Source: Echinococcus granulosus (Eukaryota; Platyhelminthes; Cestoda; Cyclophyllidea; Taeniidae). From it: a stretch of DNA of 64,000 nt. Position numbers and translations under genes: made by a program. Shown here in pieces: positions 22,497-32,800 of the stretch (its first letter is position 1; each line of letters opens with the position of its first letter). Location of the stretch: positions 45,221 through 109,220 of the forward strand of contig NW_020170533.1 of the NCBI RefSeq assembly GCF_000524195.1, read 5' to 3'. Under the pieces are notes generated by a model, which was not told the DNA's origin, made no database searches, and worked only from the letters and a program-made list of their open reading frames with translations.

Positions 22497-25400
22497 TCAA
22501 AGAAATGGATTTAGAGAATTGAAAGAAGTTGCAGCAGAGGTGGCACTCTGAAATTGTAATGACTGCTGTAGCTGTGGATGTTGCAGCTGCAGTTGCAACG
22601 CCGACTGGTTCGGGGGGACGTTGATGGGACGTGGTGAAAACGCCGAAACCTGGCTGTTCATCCCTCCTGCGGGATATTGAGTTAACGCGTACGGGGCTTG
22701 ATGACGCTGGATTGTTTGAAGTGGGGCCCTGGGCATTGAATTGAACGTCTGAAAAGCAATGTATACCGTCACTCATCCCATCAACCACAAGAGGGGAGCC
22801 AATCAAGCGCGAGTTGCGATTCCAATCAGAGTGGAAGGAACAAAATTGCAAATAATACACTACTTAAAACGGGAATGGGCATTGAAGAAGCAAAAATGAA
22901 TTCTCGTCAAATTAAAAATGTTGAAAGCGAGGGACACTTGAGATTTCCACACATTCACAGTTGTACTGGAAAGGATAAAGGCTGAGGGAAGAGGAGAAGC
23001 GATTGGTCGTGTCTGAGTGCATCATGCGACTAGTTCTGTCTGTCTATCAGACCAACCTTACAGTATGCGTTAATATCCCACAGAGCTGCCATCCCACGGG
23101 GTGTAGGTAGGTGCGACATGCACCACGGGAAATAGAGGAGGGTTCCCCGTACACTGCACATTGTGAGGAGAATGAGTGTGTTTGACACGAATACGAATTC
23201 ATCCCCGTGGGGACATATCACCTACCTAGGGGCAAAATAATCCCTCCTCGATGCGTCTGTGAGTGTGAACACGTACTCTAAGTCACACCAACACTAATTA
23301 AGGAGACAACTTAGGACTGATTCGCAAAAACGGAAGAACATTTCCCATGCCAAATGTCGATGTGATTTAGTTGGAAATAGAGCAACAAGATTCCAAAAGC
23401 CCCTTTAAAAGCATCCTTACTTAGTGAACCAAAATACAATGGTGATGCATTAGCTTACCGCAAAAGCCGCAATGCATTACTTCAAGGAAAAAAGGATCTA
23501 TTATTAAATCGGGGAGAAAGTGGACAAAAGGATGGTAATTCAAACCTGAAGACTTGCTGTGCCTCATGCATGATGATTTAAAGGTGAATAATTTAGCTCC
23601 GACGGAACATACTGCTTAGCATCTTCGGAGAGTAAGTTACGTCACAAATGATGATGCTCTGTGCCTCAAAAAACCAAAAACATCATTGCCCAAAGTCGAC
23701 TAAGAAATGCCCTAGCTAGGAAATGTCATTAAGGCTGGTGCATCATTCAAGTCATCAATTAATTTGCCTCGGTTCGAGCAACACCATCAGGACTGGAAAA
23801 GATTCCACTAACCTGATTTGTCAAAGAGGGATTGTTCACAGGAGTAGGCTGTAGTACCCCACGCGGCGTCGCCCAGGGATTCATTGGAGAAGCAGGCATC
23901 GGTTTCATTCCTACACCAGCCAACTGCTGCTGCTGCTGATGCTGCTGTTGTTGTTGTGGCTTACCAAGGCCCGTCCAGTTGACAGTACCACCCACAGCCG
24001 TGGTGTTTGTGTTGCAGACTGCCAACTGGCTAGCAATTTCAGCCAAGTGACTATCCAAATCGCTTGTAGCAGTGGTGAGAGTACTGGTGGGTGGTTTTAA
24101 TGCCAACATGTTACCACCACTGGTAGTTGTCGTGGGCCAGACCACCGAACTCGAGGGAAGGAAGAGATTATGGGAGTTGTCGACTGCAGAAATCGAGGAG
24201 GGTTCTGACAGAAATTGAGACAGTGGACGTGGTTGGGCCATCGTGGCAGTAGAAAGAGCCATGTGACTACTAGATGTAGGCAAAACTACAAACACAAAAA
24301 CGGGAGTCAAAAATACCACCTACTGAATTTCACTTCAATGAGCGAGCACAGTTTGGAGTGCTAACACAAACCAGGTTCAAAAAAGAAGTCGTCAAAGAAA
24401 GTGTATGAAGTCGCAGCCTTGGAAGCACCACCGCCACCGGCAGCATCAAGAGAGAATTGTAGAAGGTCTATGCCGCAGCTTGCGTGTTCCGGTGTCATGT
24501 TAGGACACTTCGCACGCGCTTCACTCACAAACGCCTCCAGCCGCTGTCGTTCCTCCTCTATGATGCGCTGCTGTTCAGCGGAGAGGTTCTGCTGATTCGA
24601 CACGTCTTGCAGTTGAACCAAATCGCCTGTGACTGCTGCAGTGATTGGTGGTGATGAGACACTGGGAGAAGTTTTGCTTCTACATATGTGGAGTTAGCAA
24701 TCACAGCGAACCTACAAGTCGTTGAATTTTTTGCCTTCCAAATGGGCTAGATGGCCTTCCAACGCGTTCAGCACGGAGGCTGGCACTGGCTTGAAAATCA
24801 ACGACTGTTTACCGAAACCATCCTGCAGTTGAAGCAACTCGCAGGCCTGGAAAGCATAAAAAAGTAAGGCGATAATCAAATCCTCTGAAGGCTCACAGCC
24901 CTCACTATGTCTGCCATGACAGCTTCAGGGGTAACTAGAGCGCTACATCGGTGGCAACATTAAGCTAACCCACTCCACAGGGACAAAAAAAACAATCCAC
25001 ACTTTGCGAACTTTAGGAATGCATAAAGTCAAGCAGTTGCTACTGAATAAACGCACCTCAGCCACTTTGATGAAGTGATTGACATGTTCCATGCGTTTAA
25101 GAAAGGCCTTGTAGATGTGCAACGACTCCTGACAGTCCCTCTTCGACATGGAAAAAAACTTTTCTAGAAAGCGGAGACAAGTGAAGATTTTTTACTTCCC
25201 ACCTACCGATAATATTAATCATTGCCTCATTGTAGACCGCATAAAGACGAATTAGATCCTTGTAGAGGAGCACATAGGCGGCTAAAACCACTCCATTGGA
25301 GAGTTCACTCGAAGATGCCTAGGGAACAAGGGAATGTGGAGTGCGTGAGATAGTGGTGGCAGCTGATCGGAGAGATTGTCTCCTCCAGGCAAGAAAACTC

Positions 25401-25588
25401 ACATCGAATGCCAGCAGTGCATCAATTTGTCGTTCCAGAGGAGGTAGAACCCTGACTAGCTGCAACAGGTGAAGTAGACAGCGGTTGATAAATTAGTCTC
25501 AGGAATGGGGGGGGGGGGGGCGTCTACTGAAGGGGAGGAGAAGCTTACCTTGGCATATGCCATCGTCTTCATGTTCACATCGTCGGCT
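22497..25588 (-). CDS. PICALM: clathrin assembly protein (PICALM/AP180), 5' partial
   Basis: A phosphoinositide- and clathrin-binding adaptor that shapes coated pits at the plasma membrane. Visible exons (minus): 25588-25549, 25459-25403, 25318-25207, 25163-25057, 24846-24716, 24679-24372, 24285-23813 and 22748-22497; phases agree, giving 492 residues to the stop. The first five exons are the C-terminal half of the ANTH domain: LVRVLPPLERQIDALLAFD, then KDLIRLYAVYNEAMINII, then CQESLHIYKAFLKRM, parallel to human PICALM. Next come a Glu/Arg-rich helix (QQRIIEEERQRLEAF), a Ser/Pro/Thr-rich tail with SDLDSHLAEIASQL and a poly-Gln run (QQQQQHQQQQQ), and a final SLNPFL-stop, whose NPF is the classic EH-domain ligand. 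Introns include ones of 36 and 43 nt. Exons for the N-terminal ANTH half (with the lipid-binding lysines) are not found up to the gap at 27040. Confidence 0.93.
25507..25520 (+). repeat. poly-G tract
   Basis: A run of about 14 G within a PICALM intron (between the exons 25403-25459 and 25549-25588). Confidence 0.9.
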
Positions 25589-27039
25589 CTGGATGAAAGA
25601 AAACGACAAGGCAAAAGTAAACAAGATGGGTGGCCACGAAAAGATGATAAACAAAACGGTGGAGAAAGCGTGTCATTTAACCAATCAAGCGAAGAGAAGC
25701 GTGTACATAACCGTGTGTGTCCTGAGAGCAACCCAAGAGAAAGGAAGGCCCGCACACATGCAAAAACAAGACCAAGGCCACAATTAGAAGCGAGAGAACT
25801 GGGGCGAACCAAACAAACGTGGGGAATAACACTTGCGAAATGAAGAGAACCACTTTGTCCGATTCTGCTGGTGATCTAACCGTACGACTGAAAAGCATTG
25901 GGAGCTTTTAAACCATCCAACCGAACCAAGGCTATAGGCACCAGTTCACCAACAATACGATTCGTTTAGCAAGGTGAGGATATGGCTAGCTAACGAGCAT
26001 GAAAGTGGTGAGTTAAACGATGGTTAAGGTGGGGAATTCCGCCCTGGTGGAGAATTTCAGTAATAATTCCACAGATGAGCCACGAACCACTAGATGGGAG
26101 ATCTGGGTGAAGGAAAAGTGGATTAAAATACTGTAGTTTAGGCAATGACCTGAAATATGGATAAGTGGAATCAACAAATAAGTACCGGACGAATACAGGA
26201 TGGATGGGTGGAGACGGGTTGGATTGATAGGGGATGGATGTACAATGGAAGAAACAGATCTCAGCTTGAATTCGAGGTTGTGACTGAGTAACGAGCAATC
26301 GCGATACGTTACTCGACACTTTACTTGATCGTAGTCTTGACGGTAAGACTTGAAGTGGTACTAAAGTGGTGGAAGGTGATGCTGACATAAAAGCCATTGT
26401 AACCAAATCGAACTTACAGCAAATTTCGACAATGCCTCAACAATCGTGGACCATCAGGGAGAGTTTAACAGCCCTCATTCGGAGCATAGAGTCAATTCCA
26501 AACCTTATGAAAGTAGTTGGATCAATAATGATCCAAGTGCTGAAGGTACTCCATCGAACTTGCACCTGCCACCTTCCAGGGAAGGTAACTGACACTGTGA
26601 TATTTCAAAATCCTATAATTCTCCCCACTTGACAACTGCTTAAAATTGTGTGGACAGAGTACCCACTCAGCCTTTTATAATAAATCGCGAACTTAGAAAG
26701 AGCCTACATCCAGCTCATGTGAAAACGTGAAGAAATACGTATCTACATGAGTATGGATATCCACCACTCACTCCTAGACGGGTTCGGAAAGGGGCAAAAG
26801 TTCACCGAACCCAGCTTAACACACTCCATCCGTGTACGACGAACTCAAGATTAAGCAATAAACAAAACAAAAAGCTGTGGCACTGATTTAGACCAGGTGG
26901 TAAAGGAAGAGGTGTTTGATGGCAACCTCTAGCCCAATGATATGTTGCACCCGCAACGTAGAAGATCGAGGAGAGCCAAATGGTGGTGTCGGTGCGCCTA
27001 TTTTACCAGCGTGAAAGTGTTTGCGTTGGCAAAGAGACC
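25589..27039. other. probable PICALM intron, no exon seen
   Basis: The gene upstream of 25588 must continue, because the first visible codon is split by the acceptor, yet no ANTH-like exon is recognisable here. A GGAT-rich stretch lies near 26190-26240. A plus-strand frame at 26366-26632 has no motif. Confidence 0.5.
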
Positions 27040-27139
27040 NNNNNNNNNNNNNNNNNNNNNNNNNNNNNNNNNNNNNNNNNNNNNNNNNNNNNNNNNNNNN
27101 NNNNNNNNNNNNNNNNNNNNNNNNNNNNNNNNNNNNNNN
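27040..27139. other. assembly gap, 100 N
   Basis: A run of exactly 100 N; true length unknown. The missing 5' exons of the clathrin assembly gene may lie here. Confidence 0.98.
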
Positions 27140-27225
27140 TGTATCCACCCATCCATTCATCCATCCTGTATCCGTCCATCCTGTACCCATCCATCCATTC
27201 TGATCCATTTATTCATCCATCTTGA
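27140..27225 (+). repeat. ATCC-type minisatellite
   Basis: Imperfect CCATCCATCC/TATCCGTCCATCC repeats directly bordering the gap. This repeat probably caused the assembly break. Confidence 0.85.
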
Positions 27226-27847
27226 AATTACGCTTTAACATTTTTGTTCATTTTATGGAATAATCTAATCAAAAAAAGAGAAATCCCTACTAAACTAGAT
27301 TCATCCTCCGACAGTGAACATAGGATCTTTTTACCACAGACCCATATCATGGACATCTGTGCTTCCAGAACAGAGAATCACGAACCAAACCATCCACCTT
27401 CACTTCCATTTATGCACCAACTCTGACCCAAAGTACTTGAGATTACTGACCACTAAAGTGGGGCAATTTGCAAATTTGGTGATCCCTAAGGTAGTGGATA
27501 GGGTGATTAATGCGTTGAAAGTGGATGAATGCCACAGTACAAAGTGGTCCAATGGCAGACACCAAATTAAAAAGAAAGGGTTAACAATAAGTGTTAGGGG
27601 TATAGGAAGAATGGATAATTGGGTGGATCTTGAACTGACAGATTCACAATATGCAGGCCAAGCAAAAGGAGGCTCTAGGAGAGATCGACCACCTTAAATT
27701 GCGTCCAAAATATGCATTTTTTACTTCTTTTTACCCTTTCCCTCTCTCCATTATTCCCATTTTCTACTAAAAGGAATTGCCACAAACATTTCCAGCTGAA
27801 TTTTTAAATGCGTCAATTTCTTTCCTAATTTGATGGCTGCACACGAT
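27226..27847. other. no gene recognised
   Basis: A plus-strand frame at 27314-27697 lacks splice borders and recognisable motifs. I see nothing else to name. Confidence 0.4.
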
Positions 27848-27885
27848 TATTTTTTTTAATTCTAACACGTGACATTAGGCACGCG
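27848..27885 (-). repeat. repeat R3, end fragment, inverted
   Basis: On the minus strand this reads GCCTAATGTCACGTGTTAGAATTAAAAAAAA, close to GGCCTACTTTCACAAGCGAGAGTTAAAAAAAA at 28999-29030 (minus). It is the A-tailed end of repeat R3, facing away from the copy at 27935. Confidence 0.45.
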
Positions 27886-27934
27886 TGCAAAATTATGGTA
27901 AATCCTGCATCAGTGCGGCACCCCAAGACTCTTC

Positions 27935-28096
27935 TAAAGATGAAAGAAGACCTAGTACTCGAGCAGGATATATATATTCAACACGCGGAAGGGATTAGGT
28001 CTACTGACATGGCCCCGAGGCCAGCCTTTCCGGCAAAGGTACGATGATCAGTATGCAAAAATGGCCCTTTACCACGACCGAGAGTTAAAAAAACAC
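27935..28096 (+). repeat. repeat R3, copy
   Basis: This begins AAGATGAAAGAAGA and contains ATATATTCAACACGCGGAAGGG, GGCCCCGAGGCCAGCC, GGTACGATGATCAG and CCCTTTACCACGACC, ending GAGAGTTAAAAAAA. It matches 28845-28975 and 43555-43700, and the inverted copy at 29000. The A-rich 3' end suggests a retroposed short element, but no tRNA-like head is visible. Confidence 0.6.
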
Positions 28097-28844
28097 CCAA
28101 CGCATGCCATAGTTGCTCTCCACCTTGGAGTGTTAACCCTACGCCCTCGTTGGTCGACTTCCCGCTTTAGCCATCACAGCGCAAATGGTTTCACGAGGAA
28201 CCACTTATAAACTAACTGCGACAGTCATGGAATCTCCTCGCAAACTCACTGATTCCGCTTAACAACTTAAGCAAATCTGCAGTTTCGTCCTGTATACGAA
28301 TTGGACCTGCTGGATTATGCGTGACCATAAGTAACGTTGCAACACTGACCTTAAAGTGATTTTAGGCAAAAAAGATCGGAATTTGACACCGTTCTGGGAG
28401 TGCAGGTTTTCGATGTTTCTTGCTCCTCGTCGTAGTGTTTTTACCTCAGAGCCGCCTAGCCACAGCTTTCTGGATCTGTACAGCTACTAGAGATGGCTGA
28501 GGTATAATGAGTTTAACTTATAGACTTTGCATTATCTAGGCATGGTAGGCAGCGAAACGTTTTGGATGGTTCACGATTAATGTCGCTTCCGTTGTTAATT
28601 GCTTTCACGCAAAACACAGGACCGGGATAGTTGTTGAAGATAGGCGACATTCCCAGCTCCTCTGTTCTGAGTCGTTTCTGATTTCTCATCCGCAGTAAAT
28701 TCACATCTTTCGTCTCATTAAGGTGTATCAGCCAGAGGCAGAAACCAGGACATCCGTCCATTAATATAACACTCTCTTTCCGCTACCACCAGCGTAGTTT
28801 CTTGAAGTTTTCATAAAGGTGAAAAAAAAACAATTTCTTCGGGC
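28097..28844. other. no gene recognised
   Basis: An 82-codon minus-strand frame (28513-28761) has no splice or motif support. Nothing else is recognised. Confidence 0.4.
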
Positions 28845-28975
28845 AGAATACGTATATTTAACACATAGAAGGGATTGAGGCTACCGACACGACCCGAAGG
28901 CCAGCCTACTTGATGAAGGTACAATGGCCAAGGCACAAAGCCGCGCTTGACCGAAATTGAGAGTTAAAAAAAAAC
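28845..28975 (+). repeat. repeat R3, copy
   Basis: CAGAATACGTATATTTAACACATAGAAGGGATT, GACCCGAAGGCCAGCC and GGTACAATGG, ending GAGAGTTAAAAAAAAA. It aligns with 27960-28096. An inverted copy begins 25 bases beyond, so the two A-rich ends face each other as a palindrome. Confidence 0.6.
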
Positions 28976-28997
28976 AGAGAACGCATTACAATCAACT

Positions 28998-29060
28998 CGT
29001 TTTTTTTAACTCTCGCTTGTGAAAGTAGGCCGTATTGGTACGTAAACAAATGGATCATCC
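28998..29060 (-). repeat. repeat R3, inverted end fragment
   Basis: On the minus strand it contains GATGATC, then GGCCTACTTTCACAAGCGAGAG, then TTAAAAAAAA, matching the 3' end of the copy at 27935-28096. Upstream, a hydrophobic minus-strand frame (to 29209) preceded by a TATGCAG acceptor reads into this repeat. Its last residues and stop are repeat-derived. Confidence 0.5.
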
Positions 29061-29823
29061 CTCAAAGTATTATCAAACAGTGGTTTCCTGCAATCTCTAT
29101 AAACGCAAATGACAATGCAAAGTATCCAAGGATAGACATTCAGGTCAAACAGTAGGCACTGTAACACTGTAACAACAATGAGCAACGTCAATAGCACGTG
29201 CGCCACCACTGCATATAAATTTAAGCAATGGGTTTATTCCATTAGGGAAGCTACTTTTTATCAAGAAAAAGTAAGCTACGTAGTCAAAATCACATAAGTA
29301 TAAGTCCACCGTGGTAAATAATCTTCATTCCTATGCCCTGCACAACCCAATCTACCTTAAAATCGTGACTTCTCAAATGATATCATCACTTATTTAACTG
29401 AGTTAACGAATCCCAACGGTTCAAGGTCAGGTGGGCCCTATAAACAAAGCAATTATGATCCCGATGGTCAGCTAGGATGTAAACTGGCCAGTGTCGCTTA
29501 AACGCCTTACACACAATTCAAAATTGTTTACGCCCTACTCAAAAACTTTAGCCTGAAATTCTGGAGTAATTTGAATTTCTAACCGCACAACTACTTGCAT
29601 TCCCCGCTGACGGAGACCAAAGACTCACCTCCCATTTAACAACACACTCGTTTGAAAATAAATAGAACAGGTGAGAACGAATAAAATAATGACACAAAGC
29701 ATATTATTACTTAACAACATAAATGACGGGTCTAAATCATGACGCATAACCATCAGTACACACCATGCAGTGAGCGCATCCAGATGGTGAGAAAATCACA
29801 CATAGGAACAAAATTAGTGAAAT
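29061..29823. other. intergenic, 3' flank of NPC1-A
   Basis: Apart from the hydrophobic frame noted at 29061-29209 (minus), this is AT-rich sequence with no coding signal. It is the likely 3' UTR and downstream flank of the NPC1 gene ending at 29824. Confidence 0.5.
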
Positions 29824-32800
29824 CTACAACCGATTACTTCCCCATCCCGTAGTCTGGAACTGGGAGTCACCGTGTCCCTCTTCGTTCACTTCTCCGTCAC
29901 CCTCCACCGCCTCCTCTCTTCTCGCTTCGCTCGCCTCCTCCTCACTACCGCCACTGCCTTTCGTAATTACAACCGCCAGTGGATTTAGAGGAGGACCTGG
30001 GAGCCAAAAAGAGGGTGAGAGTTGTGAAAGTGCCTAATCGAGTCGACACAGCGGCGTATACGGTCAATTAACTCACCAATGTAGCTGAGAAGGACTGGGA
30101 GGAAGATCAATCCCACAAGAGCACCAAAAACAATGATTCCGAGATACATACGGAAGTAGAATACCTGGAAGAGTCGAGAGTTGGAAAACGCCAACACTAC
30201 GATGCCGCCCAATTTTGTTAGCGTGATACCACGCAAAACCGAGCTACCCATTTCTGAGAGAGCTTCGTGGGCGCGTTGAAGCCTCGTCTTACAGCCACTC
30301 ACCGTGTAGGCCCGCACGACGTGGGAGCAGAATTCCACAGCTATTCCAGTGCACTAAGAAGAAGTGGCCAATCCTTATCACCTTCAACAATACTGCTAAG
30401 AGGACTGATGCAGGTTAGAGTATACTTACTACAACAAGATTGACGAGGGAGATTGCATTCAGATTGATGCTCCAGAGACACATGAGACCGAGGAGGCTAA
30501 CATCGATACACGCCACCCCGAGAAGGACGATCAGCGTTGCGGCAAAGTTGAGGCCCAACAGAAGCAAGGTGATCACCGTTATGGCAGCTAGACAGACACT
30601 GAGCTGAAGCATCGTCTCGCGTTGCATGCCTAGGTATTGCTCGTAAAAGACGTAGAAAACGCTAAAAAAAATACAGTTTGAGAAGGTAAGACTCAAACAG
30701 TTGTGTGTTTAACTAGGCGACTTTTAGTCATTCTTTTTGGGCCATAAATGTGACGGATCCAGTAATAACTAGGACAAAGGAAGGAACTTTACACTACCCA
30801 CTGTCTGGACACCACGCTAAATTGACCCAGACAGAGTACATCTGCTCCCAGTGGCTGGAAATGCAGACCTACAACAGAGGCAGGCATGGATCCGCGTTGA
30901 CTTCCAGCGAACGCACAAAACCTGACCTCCAGGTAATGACCGGCAGTGGTGCGAGACAGGATTCAAATGGCTCGGAAACATCCGTAAAAGAGCTGCTTAA
31001 GATGCTGACATGAGCACTGGGTACTAGAGTCACACTAAGTCGAAAAACTTTTCGGGGTTGAAAGCAGCTCCAAACAATGTAAAAAGCATTAAAAATGATG
31101 ACAAAGGGAAAGTCGTTCAACGCCGCAGACAAAAATACCTGTAAGGGAAGATTGTATCGTTGGCAGTGGAGGTGCCTGGGCTTTGATTGCTCCAGTGACG
31201 CAGTGCATGATCAGCAATATGTCGTGATAACCTTAACGCCTCAGTATAGTCCCGCGGTTTGCGAAGCACAGTGTGGTAGGTCATAAAATGCGTTGCTCCA
31301 ACAGACACGTTGGCATTGTCATTACCCCTTTCGATCAATTCCACAGCCGTGGCAAATGCCGCTTTTCCGCTGAAATTCCAAGCACATCAGAAGTGACATC
31401 GGTGGGAAATATTTTGGGGAACCACAGTTTGGTACTCACCCACGGGGACAGTTGTTATCGGGATTTTGTTCAAGAAAGCGCGGGATAAACCGATTGAAAG
31501 TTTCTCCCTCGGGCAGACGGGAGTCCGGTGCTAGACAGGGAACGCAATCCGAGGTGGAATCCGTGGCATTGCAGTAGACGTTTGGATCAGTCCTTAGAAC
31601 ACGGCAACAGTGAACGGAGGGATCAGTAGCTTGCAGCCAATTGGCGTATTGGTCGATCCACACCATGGGCGGTGAAGCGATATGCGATCTAAAGGATTAA
31701 TAACGCTAAAAAGTCTGCAGCTCACAAATTTGCCGATTTCGCGTATGCGCCGATGATATTTGGCAGGGACAAATTGGAGCATCCAGCAAAACTGCAAACC
31801 GAGTCCTGCCCATCCATCCACACAGTATAGTTGTGACCGACTGTCACAACAAAGAAGACAGGCGGACCGACAGCCAGATATTGGGCGATGGCGTCAAAGT
31901 AGTCCAGAACGTAAGATCCCAGTGGCATGGAGAGACGCTGGTCCAATCCCACTTCAAGACGTGTGGTTATCAAGGCCATGCAGAGACACATCCACACAAG
32001 AAGAATAACGATGAGGAAAGGGCGAATCCATTTTGAAAGAATGAATGGTGAAAGACCGCGGGAAACCGCTTGATATAACCAGGTAGTTTTTGGCGCAGAA
32101 GCATCACCTGAATAAGAAAGGGGTTCATAAAATTTCGTCTACTGATAATGCCAGTAGATAGGTTATTACCGTTGTTCAATTGAGCCGAGCTTTCCGGCTG
32201 TTGCTCGGTGGTATTTGGCGCTGAAATATAAAGGGAATAAAAATAGTCATTGAAAACGACCTACTGATAAATAATTGGTGGGTTAGTACGCACGTGCGTC
32301 GGCAATTTCAGCAGAGGGATGGGATGGGTGGTTGGTCGAATCTACGGGTCGATTCTTGATGCAACAAAGCACGTCCCATTTACGCGCCTACAAAAACAGC
32401 GATTTGGAGATCTGACGCAGTCTCGTGTTGCAAGATGACAAAAGTTGAAAATAAGCTTTTCTGACTTAAAAATATAGGTGAGAATCCAAATGATTATTTG
32501 TTAACCAACCGCTTCACGACGAGCATCCAACGCAAGTAGAGCCGTGAAAGCGAAGATTTGCAGAAGGAAGTTGATGACAAGTGAGACTCCGGCGTATAGC
32601 GCAAAAACTCGTACTGCTGGCATTGAAGTCATTGAGCCTAAAAGGTAGACACAATAAAAAGAATATTAAGAGTAAAAATGTGTCCTATGGAATTACGAAA
32701 TAACAAGTTGGCTTGACATTGCTACTTATATTAGGTTTAAGTAAACCAACGCACCGCAGAAGAATGCGACCGATTCAGCAGAGCTAGTGAGCAGGATTGA

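Noticed and set aside
26366..26632. 88-codon plus-strand frame upstream of PICALM
   Set aside because: It lies on the opposite strand to PICALM, inside its presumed intron, and carries no motif or splice border.
27003..27238. Frames crossing the 100-N gap
   Set aside because: Their length is an artefact of undefined bases.
30300..30303. GTGAGT at 30302-30297 (minus) as a splice donor in NPC1-A
   Set aside because: The frame reads straight through it ([17 protein letters not shown]), matching human NPC1, so it is coding.
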